In this document: one piece after another, positions 46,686-55,004 of the stretch
How the letters are laid out: every line of letters starts with the position of its first letter
Numbering within the stretch: the stretch's first letter is position 1
Assembly (NCBI GenBank): GCA_050950205.1
Contig: JBMNHF010000010.1
Coordinates: 310,001 to 374,000, forward strand
Direction of reading: 5' to 3'
Length of the DNA stretch: 64,000 nucleotides
DNA from: WRAV01 sp050950205
Lineage (GTDB): Bacteria; Bacillota; Clostridia; Oscillospirales; Ruminococcaceae
Translations under genes and position numbers: made by a program
Notes under the pieces: model-generated
What the model was told of the DNA's origin: nothing
Databases searched by the model: none
Seen by the model: only the letters and a program-made list of their open reading frames with translations

Positions 46686-47861
46686 GTGTTGGCAGCCTAC
46701 TCTGAAAACAGGGAACACAACCTGGAAATGAAATATTTGCGCAAAAGGCTGAGCGAGGTGGACAAAAGAATTGTCCTGCCCGACTCGCTACAGGGCAGCG
46801 CCCTGCTGGCCCGCTTGGATGGAGTGGAACAAAAGGCTCCCCCCATGAGGGTTGCTTTAATATCGCCCCGCCGCTTGCTCAATGCCCGTTCGGGCTTTGC
46901 CTATGCAGCCGCCTTTTTGTTGATGGTTGGCCTGTTTTACGGTTTGGGAATTGACAAACAAAACAATCTGGTGGACGGAATGATTGCGTTGGATCGTGAG
47001 CAGGGGCGCTCATCTGCCATGCAACAAGATGGGCAGGAGATGCTCCAACCCTCTCCTTCCGCTCCGGAGGATTCTGCAAGGTCTTATGCCTTAAAGAGTG
47101 AGGAGTCGGATCAGCCAGAGGCAGCCCCACCGAAGGGAGCGGAAATGGCCCCCTTTGCAGCCATACCGGACTCTTCCTCCTCCATTGCCCTACACCGGGA
47201 AATGGAGCAGGAGAGCGCTTCCGACGCTGCCATCGGAGGGGTTTTATCCACGCAGCTGTGCACCTTTGGAGAGGACTATGTCCTGGCCTGCCGTCCGGTG
47301 GACCAGAATGATCCGGATATGGGCGTTTCCAATGTGTTGGAGGTGCTCCATCACCAGGAAAACCGGCTGGTAGCGTTGGTGCCCCTTCCAGCCATGGAGC
47401 GAGTGATTTCCGCTTTTACCAAAGATGATTTGGTGGCAGTGGTGGGAGAGGATCAAGGCTTTGTCTATACGCTGACGGTGGACCTTTCCCATTTGGAGGA
47501 ACCCAAGCCTCTGGAGCTACTGGAACAGCCGGGCGTGTGGAAAGGGGCCCGGGCCTTTGAAGATGTGGTGCATGTGGTGTCCTTTGCCCCTCAACTTCTG
47601 GAAGGGGAAAGGAATGCGGTGGAGCTGCCTCATAGCCGCGAAACCGGCACAGTCATTTTTACCGCCCTGAGCCTGAAGGATGGCAGTTACAACCAAGCGG
47701 CATTTTTGGGAGCGGGCGAAGAGATGAACCTGTACAACCACAGCGCCTATATCTACTTTAATGGCTACACAGTGGAGGAGAACAACGAGGAAACAGAGGA
47801 TTTGTTTGTAGCAAAGATTAAGTTAGCCGATTTGGATATCGAGCTGGGAGGCGTCTCCTGA
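46686..47861 (+). CDS. Probable membrane anti-sigma factor with outer beta-propeller-like domain
   Basis: A 391-residue protein encoded 75 bases after the ECF sigma gene. A short cytoplasmic N-terminus (RLSEVDKRIVLPDSL resembles the start of the Clostridial beta-propeller lipoprotein family) is followed by one transmembrane segment near 70-88 (FAYAAAFLLMVGLFYGLGI). A low-complexity Ser/Pro/Glu linker of about 80 residues leads to an outer domain from 175 on (LCTFGEDYVLACRPV). GTG 46686 is the likely start; GAGG lies seven bases upstream. The topology fits an anti-sigma factor that senses outside signals. I could not find a canonical zinc anti-sigma motif, so the call rests on context and topology. 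Confidence 0.6.
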   Translation: MLAAYSENREHNLEMKYLRKRLSEVDKRIVLPDSLQGSALLARLDGVEQKAPPMRVALISPRRLLNARSGFAYAAAFLLMVGLFYGLGIDKQNNLVDGMIALDREQGRSSAMQQDGQEMLQPSPSAPEDSARSYALKSEESDQPEAAPPKGAEMAPFAAIPDSSSSIALHREMEQESASDAAIGGVLSTQLCTFGEDYVLACRPVDQNDPDMGVSNVLEVLHHQENRLVALVPLPAMERVISAFTKDDLVAVVGEDQGFVYTLTVDLSHLEEPKPLELLEQPGVWKGARAFEDVVHVVSFAPQLLEGERNAVELPHSRETGTVIFTALSLKDGSYNQAAFLGAGEEMNLYNHSAYIYFNGYTVEENNEETEDLFVAKIKLADLDIELGGVS

Positions 47862-47890
47862 CCCAATATTGGCGCTGAAATCAGGAAGAA

Positions 47891-47922
47891 AAAAGGGCCG
47901 CGTTCCGATGGGAATGCGGCCC
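47891..47922. repeat. Hairpin after the anti-sigma gene
   Basis: GGGCCGCGTTCC pairs with GGAATGCGGCCC (one G-U pair) around GATG. A run of six A precedes it, so it would be a terminator for the minus strand, but no minus-strand gene lies here. On the plus strand it has no T tract. Confidence 0.55.
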
Positions 47923-48033
47923 TGCAGCATCCAATTTACAACTTTTACCGACGGCTTTGTATGTCTGCTGACAAAAGGGAAATACCAGTATCGAAAAGGA
48001 CGGGGGTGACTTAAGCTGGAGCTGCTACAGGCT

Positions 48034-48855
48034 TTGCGGGAATATGCCAACCCAACCTTAGATGCGCTGTGGGAAGCGGTCACCATTTTGGGAGAGCATC
48101 TGGTGTTGGCGGGGATCTGCTTTCTGGCCTATTGGTGCCTGGATAAAAAAGCAGGGCGATACCTTATTCTTTCTCTGGGCTTGAGTCTTTGTATCAATGC
48201 CTTTTTAAAGGATCTGGTGCAGGCGCCCCGCCCTTTTTGGGAGCCAGGTGCTCCGGAAGCTTTGCGCCTTGAGACAGCCACCGGATATTCCTTTCCCAGT
48301 GGACATTCACAAGCTGCAGCCGCCCTCTACACGGCACTGGCCACCCTGGTCCGACAAAAATGGGTCAAGGCCGCTTCGGTGGTGGTGATTCTTGGAGTGG
48401 GGTTTTCCAGACTCTATTTAGGAGTTCATTATCCACAGGATGTGGTAGTGGGCGTGCTGCTGGGAGCAGGGACTTCTCTTTGTGTCCGGCTTTTTATAAA
48501 AAAACAGGGCTTGGGCTCAACCATGGTGCTCTGCACCTTAACGGCGGTATTGACCCTGCTCCTGGCGCAGTCGGAGGATACCTACGCAGCGGTAGGGCTG
48601 CTGGCAGGGCTTTTAAGCGGCTTTTGGATGGAAGACCGGGTGGTGGGGTTTGAAGACTCCATCGGCCTACTGCAGGGCTCTGTACGCCTTGCGATGGGGG
48701 TATTGTTTTTGGGAGTGTGTTATATGGGGATGGGATTTGGGGGAACTCACATTTCTATTGCTACTTTGTTACTGGGCAATGCCGGAATCGGATTTTTGGC
48801 GACGGGGGGCTACCCTTGGCTTTTTCGGAAATGGGAAAGAGATATTGCGAAATAA
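48034..48855 (+). CDS. PAP2-family membrane phosphatase
   Basis: A 273-residue integral membrane phosphatase of the PAP2 superfamily. All three motifs are present: KDLVQAPRP (C1), the catalytic PSGHSQ (C2), and SRLYLGVHYPQD (C3). The likely substrate is a lipid phosphate or diphosphate such as undecaprenyl diphosphate. About six hydrophobic segments follow the family pattern; the C-terminal 90 residues add extra ones. The start is unclear: TTG 48034 is the first standard start, with GGAG about 13 bases before. A CTG at 48016 would fit a better Shine-Dalgarno (GGGGGTGAC). No ATG is available. Confidence 0.88.
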   Translation: MREYANPTLDALWEAVTILGEHLVLAGICFLAYWCLDKKAGRYLILSLGLSLCINAFLKDLVQAPRPFWEPGAPEALRLETATGYSFPSGHSQAAAALYTALATLVRQKWVKAASVVVILGVGFSRLYLGVHYPQDVVVGVLLGAGTSLCVRLFIKKQGLGSTMVLCTLTAVLTLLLAQSEDTYAAVGLLAGLLSGFWMEDRVVGFEDSIGLLQGSVRLAMGVLFLGVCYMGMGFGGTHISIATLLLGNAGIGFLATGGYPWLFRKWERDIAK

Positions 48856-48908
48856 TGGGATAGGCAAAACATGGGGGGTAAAAAAGCGACATTTTTTTCA
48901 TTAGACTA

Positions 48909-48937
48909 TTGACAATATCGCAGACTCATAGTATAAT
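48909..48937 (+). promoter_or_regulatory. Promoter of the tRNA cluster
   Basis: A perfect sigma-A consensus: TTGACA, 17 bases, TATAAT. It lies 25 bases before tRNA-Val. Confidence 0.9.
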
Positions 48938-48961
48938 AAGTTTCGTTGTGGAAAGCCCAAC

Positions 48962-49037
48962 GGGAGCATAGCTCAGCTGGGAGAGCATCTGCCTTACAAG
49001 CAGGGGGTCACAGGTTCGAGCCCTGTTGTTCCCACCA
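48962..49037 (+). tRNA. tRNA-Val (TAC)
   Basis: A full cloverleaf of 76 bases with CCA. The acceptor GGGAGCA pairs with TGTTCCC, and the anticodon is TAC. Confidence 0.97.
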
Positions 49038-49040
49038 AAT

Positions 49041-49117
49041 GGCCCGGTAGTTCAGATGGTTAGAACGCTAGCCTGTCACGCTAGAGGCCGAGGGTTCGAG
49101 TCCCTTCCGGGTCGCCA
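49041..49117 (+). tRNA. tRNA-Asp (GTC)
   Basis: A full cloverleaf of 77 bases with CCA. The acceptor GGCCCGG pairs with CCGGGTC, and the anticodon is GTC. Confidence 0.97.
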
Positions 49118-49183
49118 ATTTTTAGCTGTTAGCTTTGGTCCATGTTTCCCCAAAGTGGCTACAGGCAAAGACTAACGCTATAA

Positions 49184-49259
49184 GCCTTTGTAGCTCAGTT
49201 GGTAGAGCAGTGGACTGAAAATCCACGTGTCGCTGGTTCGATTCCGGCCGAAGGCACCA
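49184..49259 (+). tRNA. tRNA-Phe (GAA)
   Basis: A full cloverleaf of 76 bases with CCA. The acceptor GCCTTTG pairs with CGAAGGC, and the anticodon is GAA. Confidence 0.97.
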
Positions 49260-49290
49260 AAAACGTTGTTGGCTCTGCCGGCAACTATCT

Positions 49291-49366
49291 GCGGGTTTAG
49301 CTCATCTGGTAGAGCGCCACCTTGCCAAGGTGGAGGTAGCGAGTTCGAGCCTCGTAACCCGCTCCA
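49291..49366 (+). tRNA. tRNA-Gly (GCC)
   Basis: A full cloverleaf of 76 bases with CCA. The acceptor GCGGGTT pairs with AACCCGC, and the anticodon is GCC. Confidence 0.97.
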
Positions 49367-49372
49367 CAACCA

Positions 49373-49410
49373 AAATCCCTTTAGCCATGCGGCTGGAGGG
49401 GTTTTTTGTT
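49373..49410 (+). terminator. Terminator of the tRNA cluster
   Basis: ATCCCTTTAGCC pairs with GGCTGGAGGGGT (G-U pairs) around ATGC, followed by TTTTTTG. Confidence 0.85.
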
Positions 49411-49627
49411 CTACCTTAGCATCCACTAACTCTACGGTTAGAAAAACCCTGATAGGGATGGACAAGAAAAAAGTTTTTCGATATATTTAAGTTAAGATCT
49501 GCCGATCCTACTTGAAAAAGTTGTAGGCACACAAAAGAGAACGGTTCATATCGCGAATTTGCATTAGAAAAGATCCATCCCCTATGCTATAATGAGCATT
49601 AATTATTTACTGCAAGAGGAGAAGATT

Positions 49628-50776
49628 ATGAGATATCGGGCACTGGGCGATACCGGAATGCAGGCCAGCATCATTGGTCTGGGCGGTGAGCATTTGGACG
49701 GCAAACCCTACGAAATCGTAAAAGATACCCTTGATGCAGCAATGGAACATGGGGTCAATCTATTGGATGTTTTTATGCCCGGACACGACATTCGTCAAAA
49801 GTTGGGAAGGGCACTGAAAGGCCGGCGCCAAAACATGATCATTCAGGGGCATTTGGGCTCCACCGATGTGAACCAGCAATACGACATATCGCGGGATATG
49901 CCCACAGTCAAAAAGTACTTCGAGAACTTATTAATCGATTTGGGCACAGACTATATCGATATTGGCATGCTTTTTTTCATTGATTCGGAAGAAGAGTTTG
50001 ATGCCGTCTTTCACTCCGATTTTATTGCCTATGCGCAGCAGCTAAAGCGGTCCGGCACCATTCGAGCCATAGGGGCCAGCTCCCACGACCCCATCACTGC
50101 GAAAAAAATCGTGGAGACAGGTGTGGTTCAGCTGTTGATGTTTAGCATCAACCCCGCATTTGATATGGTCCCATCAGACACGCATGTTTTGGATTATCTA
50201 GAGAAGGAGTTTGAAAAAGAAAAGATGCTCCAAATCGATGAAAAGAGGCTGGAGCTTTATCGCCTTTGCGAACAACGCAATATTCCCATCACTGTGATGA
50301 AACCCTTTGGGGGTGGTAAGTTGCTTTCCAGGGAGCATTCTCCCTTTGCCCAAGCACTGACCCCCAAGCAATGCATCCACTACGCTCTGACCCGTCCGGG
50401 GGTTGCCAGTGCATTGGTGGGCTGCCAAAACAGAGAAGAGATGCTGGAGGCGCTCTCTTATCTGGATAGTTCCGAAGAGGAGCTGGATTTCACCGCTGCC
50501 ATTAGCAGTATGAATGAGAACTTTAAGGGCAGCTGCGTTTACTGCAACCATTGCCTGCCCTGCCCCAGCAATATTGATATTGCGGCAGTGCATAAGTATC
50601 TGGATATTGCCCTGGCTGACCCAACGGCTGCCCAAAAGGGAATCGGGCAGCATTACCGGGCGCTTTCAGCTCATGGCAGCGATTGCATTGCCTGTGGAAG
50701 CTGCGAAAGCAAATGTCCCTTTTCGGTTTCTATTATCCACAACATGAAAAAAGCGGTGGAAGTATTTTCGCTCTAA
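49628..50776 (+). CDS. Aldo/keto reductase with C-terminal 4Fe-4S ferredoxin-like domain
   Basis: A 382-residue oxidoreductase. Residues 1-280 are an aldo/keto-reductase barrel (LGDTGMQASIIGLGG near 5-19, FMPGHDIRQKLGRAL, GVASALVGCQNREEM). Residues 290-382 carry two Cys clusters, CVYCNHCLPCP and CIACGSCESKCP, which probably bind two [4Fe-4S] clusters. This fused form is common in anaerobes and may draw electrons from ferredoxin instead of NADPH. The barrel's usual catalytic Tyr-Lys-His set is not obvious, so the reaction is open. ATG 49628 with AGAGGAG upstream is preferred over an earlier frame at 49592. It ends 300 bases before gntR. Confidence 0.87.
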   Translation: MRYRALGDTGMQASIIGLGGEHLDGKPYEIVKDTLDAAMEHGVNLLDVFMPGHDIRQKLGRALKGRRQNMIIQGHLGSTDVNQQYDISRDMPTVKKYFENLLIDLGTDYIDIGMLFFIDSEEEFDAVFHSDFIAYAQQLKRSGTIRAIGASSHDPITAKKIVETGVVQLLMFSINPAFDMVPSDTHVLDYLEKEFEKEKMLQIDEKRLELYRLCEQRNIPITVMKPFGGGKLLSREHSPFAQALTPKQCIHYALTRPGVASALVGCQNREEMLEALSYLDSSEEELDFTAAISSMNENFKGSCVYCNHCLPCPSNIDIAAVHKYLDIALADPTAAQKGIGQHYRALSAHGSDCIACGSCESKCPFSVSIIHNMKKAVEVFSL

Positions 50777-50813
50777 AAAATAGCTCCTACCCCGCCGTCA
50801 TAGCAGTCGTTAC

Positions 50814-50825
50814 ATTGTCAGATGA
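50814..50825 (+). promoter_or_regulatory. Operator motif copy 1 (upstream of gntR)
   Basis: ATTGTCAGATGA, one of six copies of consensus ATTGTCWGAYRW in the 50.8-59.3 kb region. The 305-base region between the reductase and gntR holds this copy, copy 2 and candidate promoters, and no gene. Confidence 0.65.
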
Positions 50826-50983
50826 TATGATATTATTATGGTAAAAACGAGAAAAGCGACCCCGGCACCAAATTATATAAGAAATTATACAAAAATGTTT
50901 TCACATATTATTTTATTTTAAAGAGATAACTTGAAAGAATTGGATTGAATCTTTAAACTTTGGGAACAATGTCATAAATATTG

Positions 50984-50995
50984 TTATCAGACAAT
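50984..50995 (-). promoter_or_regulatory. Operator motif copy 2 (upstream of gntR)
   Basis: On the minus strand, ATTGTCTGATAA. It lies about 100 bases before the gntR start and next to candidate promoter boxes (TTGTTT and TATACT, 16 bases apart, at 51007-51034). Confidence 0.65.
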
Positions 50996-51081
50996 GAACA
51001 AAAAGATTGTTTTTTTAAATACTTATGATATACTATATTCAACGGCTTGTAACAAAATTTGATAGATAAAGAAGTGATTAA

Positions 51082-51801
51082 TTGGAACCCATTGCAAAAA
51101 TTTCGATTACAGAACAAACGGTAAAGAGCATTCAGAACTTTATTAAATCATCTGAATACAATCCAGGGGATAAGTTGCCGTCGGAAAGCATCTTTAGCCA
51201 AAAGTTGCAGGTGGGGCGCTCTACCGTGCGCGAAGCCTTGCGGATTCTGCAGGCGAAAGGTGTCATTGATATTGTCCACGGTAAGGGTGCTTTTGTGGCC
51301 AATGCGCCTCCAGCCAGCCGACAAAGCGCCGTAGATTGGTTTGCCGAAAATAAGATCCATTTGGAAGACCTGATGAATGTTCGTCTGGCCATCGAACAAA
51401 TGTCGGTAAAATTAGCCGTGTACAATGTCACCGAAAAGTCGTTAGAGGAGCTGCAGAAGATTCAGGACCAATTTGTTGTAGCAGTGGACAGCATGAATGT
51501 GGCGCAAATGGCGGCACTGGATGAGTTGCTGCACAGCAAGGTTTGCGATATTTCCAACAATGCTCTGCTCATATCCATTCTCAGGCAAATTTCGGAGCCG
51601 ATGCGCACCTACCGGCTGAACTCCTTCGCCATCCCCGAAAACTGCCACCATGCGATTACCCATCATCAGGCCATACTGGACAGTTTGAAAGCTCGCTCCA
51701 TGGAACGGGCCTTGAATGCCATTACCGAACACATTAAATCTTCCTTGGCGGATATGCGGGATGTCATTGCCTCTGTCAAGCACGATGATACGGTGTTTTA
51801 A
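51082..51801 (+). CDS. FadR-subfamily GntR transcriptional regulator
   Basis: A 239-residue regulator with an N-terminal winged helix (GDKLPSESIFSQKLQVGRSTVREALRIL near 26-53, then VHGKGAFVA) and a C-terminal FCD effector domain. His residues expected to bind a metal in FCD domains are visible in the later part (LLHSKV, HHAITHHQAI). TTG 51082 is the start, with a weak ribosome site (AAGTGAT). It probably binds the six ATTGTCWGAYRW copies found in front of its own gene, between the two lyases and before the ABC importer. FadR-type proteins usually respond to organic acids or sugar acids. Confidence 0.9.
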   Translation: MEPIAKISITEQTVKSIQNFIKSSEYNPGDKLPSESIFSQKLQVGRSTVREALRILQAKGVIDIVHGKGAFVANAPPASRQSAVDWFAENKIHLEDLMNVRLAIEQMSVKLAVYNVTEKSLEELQKIQDQFVVAVDSMNVAQMAALDELLHSKVCDISNNALLISILRQISEPMRTYRLNSFAIPENCHHAITHHQAILDSLKARSMERALNAITEHIKSSLADMRDVIASVKHDDTVF

Positions 51802-52109
51802 GGGGTAAAAGAAATACAAGGCAGAAAAAGCTCTTCCTTGGCAAGGTTGCTGTCAAAAGGCAGCTTTAGATTTTAAGGGCTTCATGGGGTTGTCGAAATC
51901 TTCGACAACCCCATTGGCATCCCAGTCCGCTGGATGAAGGGAATGGTTTATCGATCACAACAGACATCCACATGGCTCAAAAGGGAGCAGGGAAAAAAAG
52001 ATCACCTCCTTTCCGGCAGGGAACCATTCGTTGCTGGAAATAAGGTGATCTTTTTCTCTGATAAGGCTTTGCGCCCGATTGCCAGCGATGACAGGATGCG
52101 GTCAGCGGT
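51802..52109. other. Intergenic region between convergent gntR and araC-type genes
   Basis: It holds two hairpins and no gene. The first is a perfect 12-pair stem, GGGGTTGTCGAA / TTCGACAACCCC (51886-51912). The second is a longer bidirectional structure (51993-52055). Confidence 0.6.
51993..52055. terminator. Bidirectional terminator between gntR and the araC-type gene
   Basis: AAAAAAAGATCACCT and AGGTGATCTTTTT form the outer stem, and an inner imperfect stem closes the loop. Poly-A on one side and poly-T on the other give a U tract to both strands. Confidence 0.8.
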
Positions 52110-52967
52110 TTAGGCGCCTTTGCACTGGGTGGGATTGCTGCGGTAGGCGCCGGGGGGAACACCCACCTCCCGCCGAAACACCCGGCGAAAATACTGCGGA
52201 TCGGCGTAGCCCACTGCTTGGGCAATTTGATTGGTGCTAAGCTGCCCTTCCATCAACAGCTCCTTGGCCCTTTTCATGCGGCAGTGGGTCAGGTATTTGA
52301 CCGGTGACATCCCGGTATGTTCCTTAAAAATATGGGCGAGATGGTACTTGCTGACATGGGCTACCTGGGCCAAGTCATCTAAAGTCAGGTTGTAGGCATA
52401 ATGCTGCTGGATGTATCTTTGCACATTCTGCACCCGTTGGCTGGGAGTGACGTCGTGGAGGCTGGTGACATAAAGCCGCATGGCAAGGGAGAGGATGGCG
52501 GCAACGATTCCCTTCACAATGGGCTGAGAATAGGGCTGGGGATGCCCTGTTTCGGATATTACTTTTCGGAACAGAGCTGCCATTTGCTTGGCATAGGAAC
52601 CGCAGCTTAGGATAGGAGAAGCGCCCTGTGGCAGCAAGCAGTTTTTAGGGATTCCCTCGAAGGAAAAACCGGTGACCGCAATAAATTCCAAGTGCAGGAT
52701 CTCGCTGCCCATGGCGTATTCCTCGTGGATTTGGCCGGGATTGCAGATAACGATATCCCCCCGACGGGCCGTATAGGGCTCCCCCTCCATCAAAAAGGCC
52801 ATCTGTCCTTCGGCCACATACATAACCTCACAAAAATCGTGTTTGTGGGGGTAGCTTTTCCAGCTGGTCAGGTTGGAAACTTTCCCCGAATAAATCAGCT
52901 CGGGGTCGAGAAAATCGGCTGACTGTTCCGGCTGATCCATGGAAGGATAATAATGCAGATGTGCCAT
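52110..52967 (-). CDS. AraC-family transcriptional regulator with cupin sensor
   Basis: A 285-residue activator-type regulator. The N-terminus is a cupin sensor (KHDFCEVMYVAEGQMAFLMEG near 42-62; RRGDIVICNPGQIH). Two helix-turn-helix motifs close the protein (LDDLAQVAHVSKYHLAHIFKEHTGMSPVKYL and TNQIAQAVGYADPQYFRRVFRREVGVPPG). ATG 52967 is chosen (AGAGGGAA upstream). It is divergent from the fucose-isomerase operon, whose promoter has a good -10 box but no -35 box, as expected for an activated promoter. The effector is probably the sugar handled by that operon. Confidence 0.92.
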   Translation of the reverse strand: MAHLHYYPSMDQPEQSADFLDPELIYSGKVSNLTSWKSYPHKHDFCEVMYVAEGQMAFLMEGEPYTARRGDIVICNPGQIHEEYAMGSEILHLEFIAVTGFSFEGIPKNCLLPQGASPILSCGSYAKQMAALFRKVISETGHPQPYSQPIVKGIVAAILSLAMRLYVTSLHDVTPSQRVQNVQRYIQQHYAYNLTLDDLAQVAHVSKYHLAHIFKEHTGMSPVKYLTHCRMKRAKELLMEGQLSTNQIAQAVGYADPQYFRRVFRREVGVPPGAYRSNPTQCKGA

Positions 52968-53082
52968 AGCGTTCCCTCTTTCCGTAGGATGTTGTGGACT
53001 TTCTTGCGGTTTTGAACGGGCAGCCTGTAAAAAACACAATGTGCGCCATTGAAGTAGGGGGAAAAGTCCGGTAAAATTAAAC

Positions 53083-53088
53083 TATAAT
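53083..53088 (+). promoter_or_regulatory. -10 box of the fucose-isomerase operon
   Basis: TATAAT lies 42 bases before the isomerase start. No -35 box is found at 17 bases (GGAAAA), which fits activation by the divergent AraC-type regulator. Confidence 0.55.
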
Positions 53089-53130
53089 ACACAACAATAG
53101 AATCGTATTTTTAGTGAAGGAGGTTTGGGA

Positions 53131-54897
53131 ATGAAACAGTACCCTAAGATTGGTATTCGCCCGGTGATCGATGGCCGTCCTGCTGTGCGCAGCGGCTTGG
53201 AAGAAAAGACCATGCAGATGGCCAAGGCAGCCAAGGACCTGTTGCAATCCAACTTAAAATATGCCGACGGTACACCGGTTCAGGTAGTCATTTCCGATTG
53301 CACCATTGGTGGCGGAGAACAGGCTGCACAGTGCGCTGCCCAGTTCGCCAAGGAAGATGTATGCGCTACCCTGAGTGTAACTCCTTGCTGGTGTTATGGA
53401 AGCGAAACCATGGACCTGGATCCTTTGACCATCAAGGCGGTTTGGGGCTTTAACGGCACCGAGCGCCCCGGGGCTGTCTATCTGGCGGCGGTGATGAGCG
53501 CTCATAACCAACGGGGGCTTCCTGCCTTTTCCATCTACGGCAAGGATGTGCAGGATGTAGACGACAATTCCATCCCCGAGGACGTGGCCGAAAAAATTCT
53601 GCGCTTTGGCCGTTGTGCCATCGCAGTGGGTGCAATGCGCAACAAGGCCTATGTAGGAATCGGCTCGGTGAGCATGGGAATTGCCGGCAGCTTTTTGGAT
53701 CCTCAAATCATGCAGGATTACTTTGGTATTCGCGCCGAATGGGTGGATATGAGCGAAGTAAGCCGGCGTCTCAACCGGGGGATTTACGATCACGAGGAGT
53801 TTGAAAAAGCCTTTGCATGGGCAAAGAAAAACTGTCCCGAAGGCTTTGACAAAAACCCGGCTGACAAGCAGCATACCCGCCAGCAAAAGGATGAGGAACT
53901 GGCCACCGTTGTAAAGATGACCATGATCATCCGGGATATTATGCTGGGCAATGAAAAATTGGCCAAGGACGGCTACGAGGAAGAGGCTTTGGGTCGCAAT
54001 GCCATTTTGGGCGGCTTCCAGGGACAGCGCATGTGGAGCGACTGGATGCCCAATGCCGACTTCTGCGAAGCCATACTCAATACCAGTTTTGACTGGAACG
54101 GCAAGCGTCAACCCATCCTTCTTGCCACCGAAAATGATTCTTCCAACGGCATGAGCATGCTGTTTGCCCATCTGCTCACCGGAAAAGCCAGCCTGTTTGC
54201 CGATGTGCGCACCTATTGGAGCCCCGAGGCTGTAAAGCGGGTTACCGGCTGGACCCCCGAAGGTCTTGCCAAAAACGGCTTCATCCACATGATTAACAGC
54301 GGCGCTGCCTGTTTGGATGCCACCGGTGCTTCCAAGGATGCACAGGGAAATGGCGTGATGAAAAACTGGTGGGATATGACGGAGGCAGATATAGAAGCTT
54401 GCTTGAAGGCAACCGACTGGTGCCCCGCCGACCAGGGCTACTTCCCCGGCGGTGGATTTTCCAGTCACTTCAAAACCCTTGCCGAAATGCCCATGACCAT
54501 GATTCGCCTGAATTTGGTAAAGGGCATTGGCGCAACGCTGCAAATTGCAGAGGGTTATACCTGCGTTCTGCCCGATGAGGTTCACAATATTTTGGAACAG
54601 CGCACCGACCCCACCTGGCCCACCACCTGGTTTGCCCCCCGCCTTACCCAAGGGGGCGCCTGCCGCAGCGTTTATCACCTGATGGCCAACTGGGGCAGCA
54701 ACCACGCTGCTTTTGCCTATGGACATATCGGGGCCGACCTGATTACCTTGGCCAGTATGCTGCGCATTCCCGTCAGCCTGCACAACCTGGAAGTGGACGA
54801 AATATTCCGTCCCCATGCATGGAGCGCCTTTGGCACTTCTGAACTGGAAAGTGCGGACTATCGCGCTTGCCAAACCTACGGCCCCATCTATCAATAA
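53131..54897 (+). CDS. fucI: L-fucose isomerase
   Basis: A 588-residue enzyme of the FucI family (E. coli FucI has 591), which converts L-fucose to L-fuculose and can also act on D-arabinose. Landmarks: CWCYGSETMD, GFQGQRMWSDW, LLATENDSSNG (catalytic Glu), FADVRTYWSPEAV (metal-binding Asp), WCPADQGYFPGGGFSSHF, WPTTWFAPRLTQGG, and NWGSNHAAFAYGHIGADL (metal-binding His), and the end YRACQTYGPIY. All the catalytic residues I can place are present. AAGGAGG lies seven bases before ATG 53131. The FGGY kinase follows in the same direction. No fuculose-phosphate aldolase is in the window, so L-fucose as the true substrate is not proven. Confidence 0.92.
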   Translation: MKQYPKIGIRPVIDGRPAVRSGLEEKTMQMAKAAKDLLQSNLKYADGTPVQVVISDCTIGGGEQAAQCAAQFAKEDVCATLSVTPCWCYGSETMDLDPLTIKAVWGFNGTERPGAVYLAAVMSAHNQRGLPAFSIYGKDVQDVDDNSIPEDVAEKILRFGRCAIAVGAMRNKAYVGIGSVSMGIAGSFLDPQIMQDYFGIRAEWVDMSEVSRRLNRGIYDHEEFEKAFAWAKKNCPEGFDKNPADKQHTRQQKDEELATVVKMTMIIRDIMLGNEKLAKDGYEEEALGRNAILGGFQGQRMWSDWMPNADFCEAILNTSFDWNGKRQPILLATENDSSNGMSMLFAHLLTGKASLFADVRTYWSPEAVKRVTGWTPEGLAKNGFIHMINSGAACLDATGASKDAQGNGVMKNWWDMTEADIEACLKATDWCPADQGYFPGGGFSSHFKTLAEMPMTMIRLNLVKGIGATLQIAEGYTCVLPDEVHNILEQRTDPTWPTTWFAPRLTQGGACRSVYHLMANWGSNHAAFAYGHIGADLITLASMLRIPVSLHNLEVDEIFRPHAWSAFGTSELESADYRACQTYGPIYQ

Positions 54898-54932
54898 ATA
54901 ACCGTGTGTATATCGCAAGACGGAGGTTGTGT

Positions 54933-54967
54933 CCGGAAACAGCTTTGCCACCGCAAGCTGTTTCCGG
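54933..54967. repeat. Hairpin between fucI and the FGGY kinase
   Basis: CCGGAAACAGCTT and AAGCTGTTTCCGG form a perfect 13-pair stem with a nine-base loop and no T tract. It may lower expression of the second gene or stabilise the first. Confidence 0.65.
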
Positions 54968-55004
54968 CCTCTCGCCGTCCCTTTGGTATTTTAGGAGGTG
55001 CATT

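Noticed and set aside
47885..47925. A terminator for the anti-sigma gene
   Set aside because: The T tract would only work for the minus strand, where there is no gene. I kept it only as a hairpin.
53254..54951. A 565-codon open frame on the minus strand
   Set aside because: It is opposite the L-fucose isomerase gene, which aligns over its full length with FucI.
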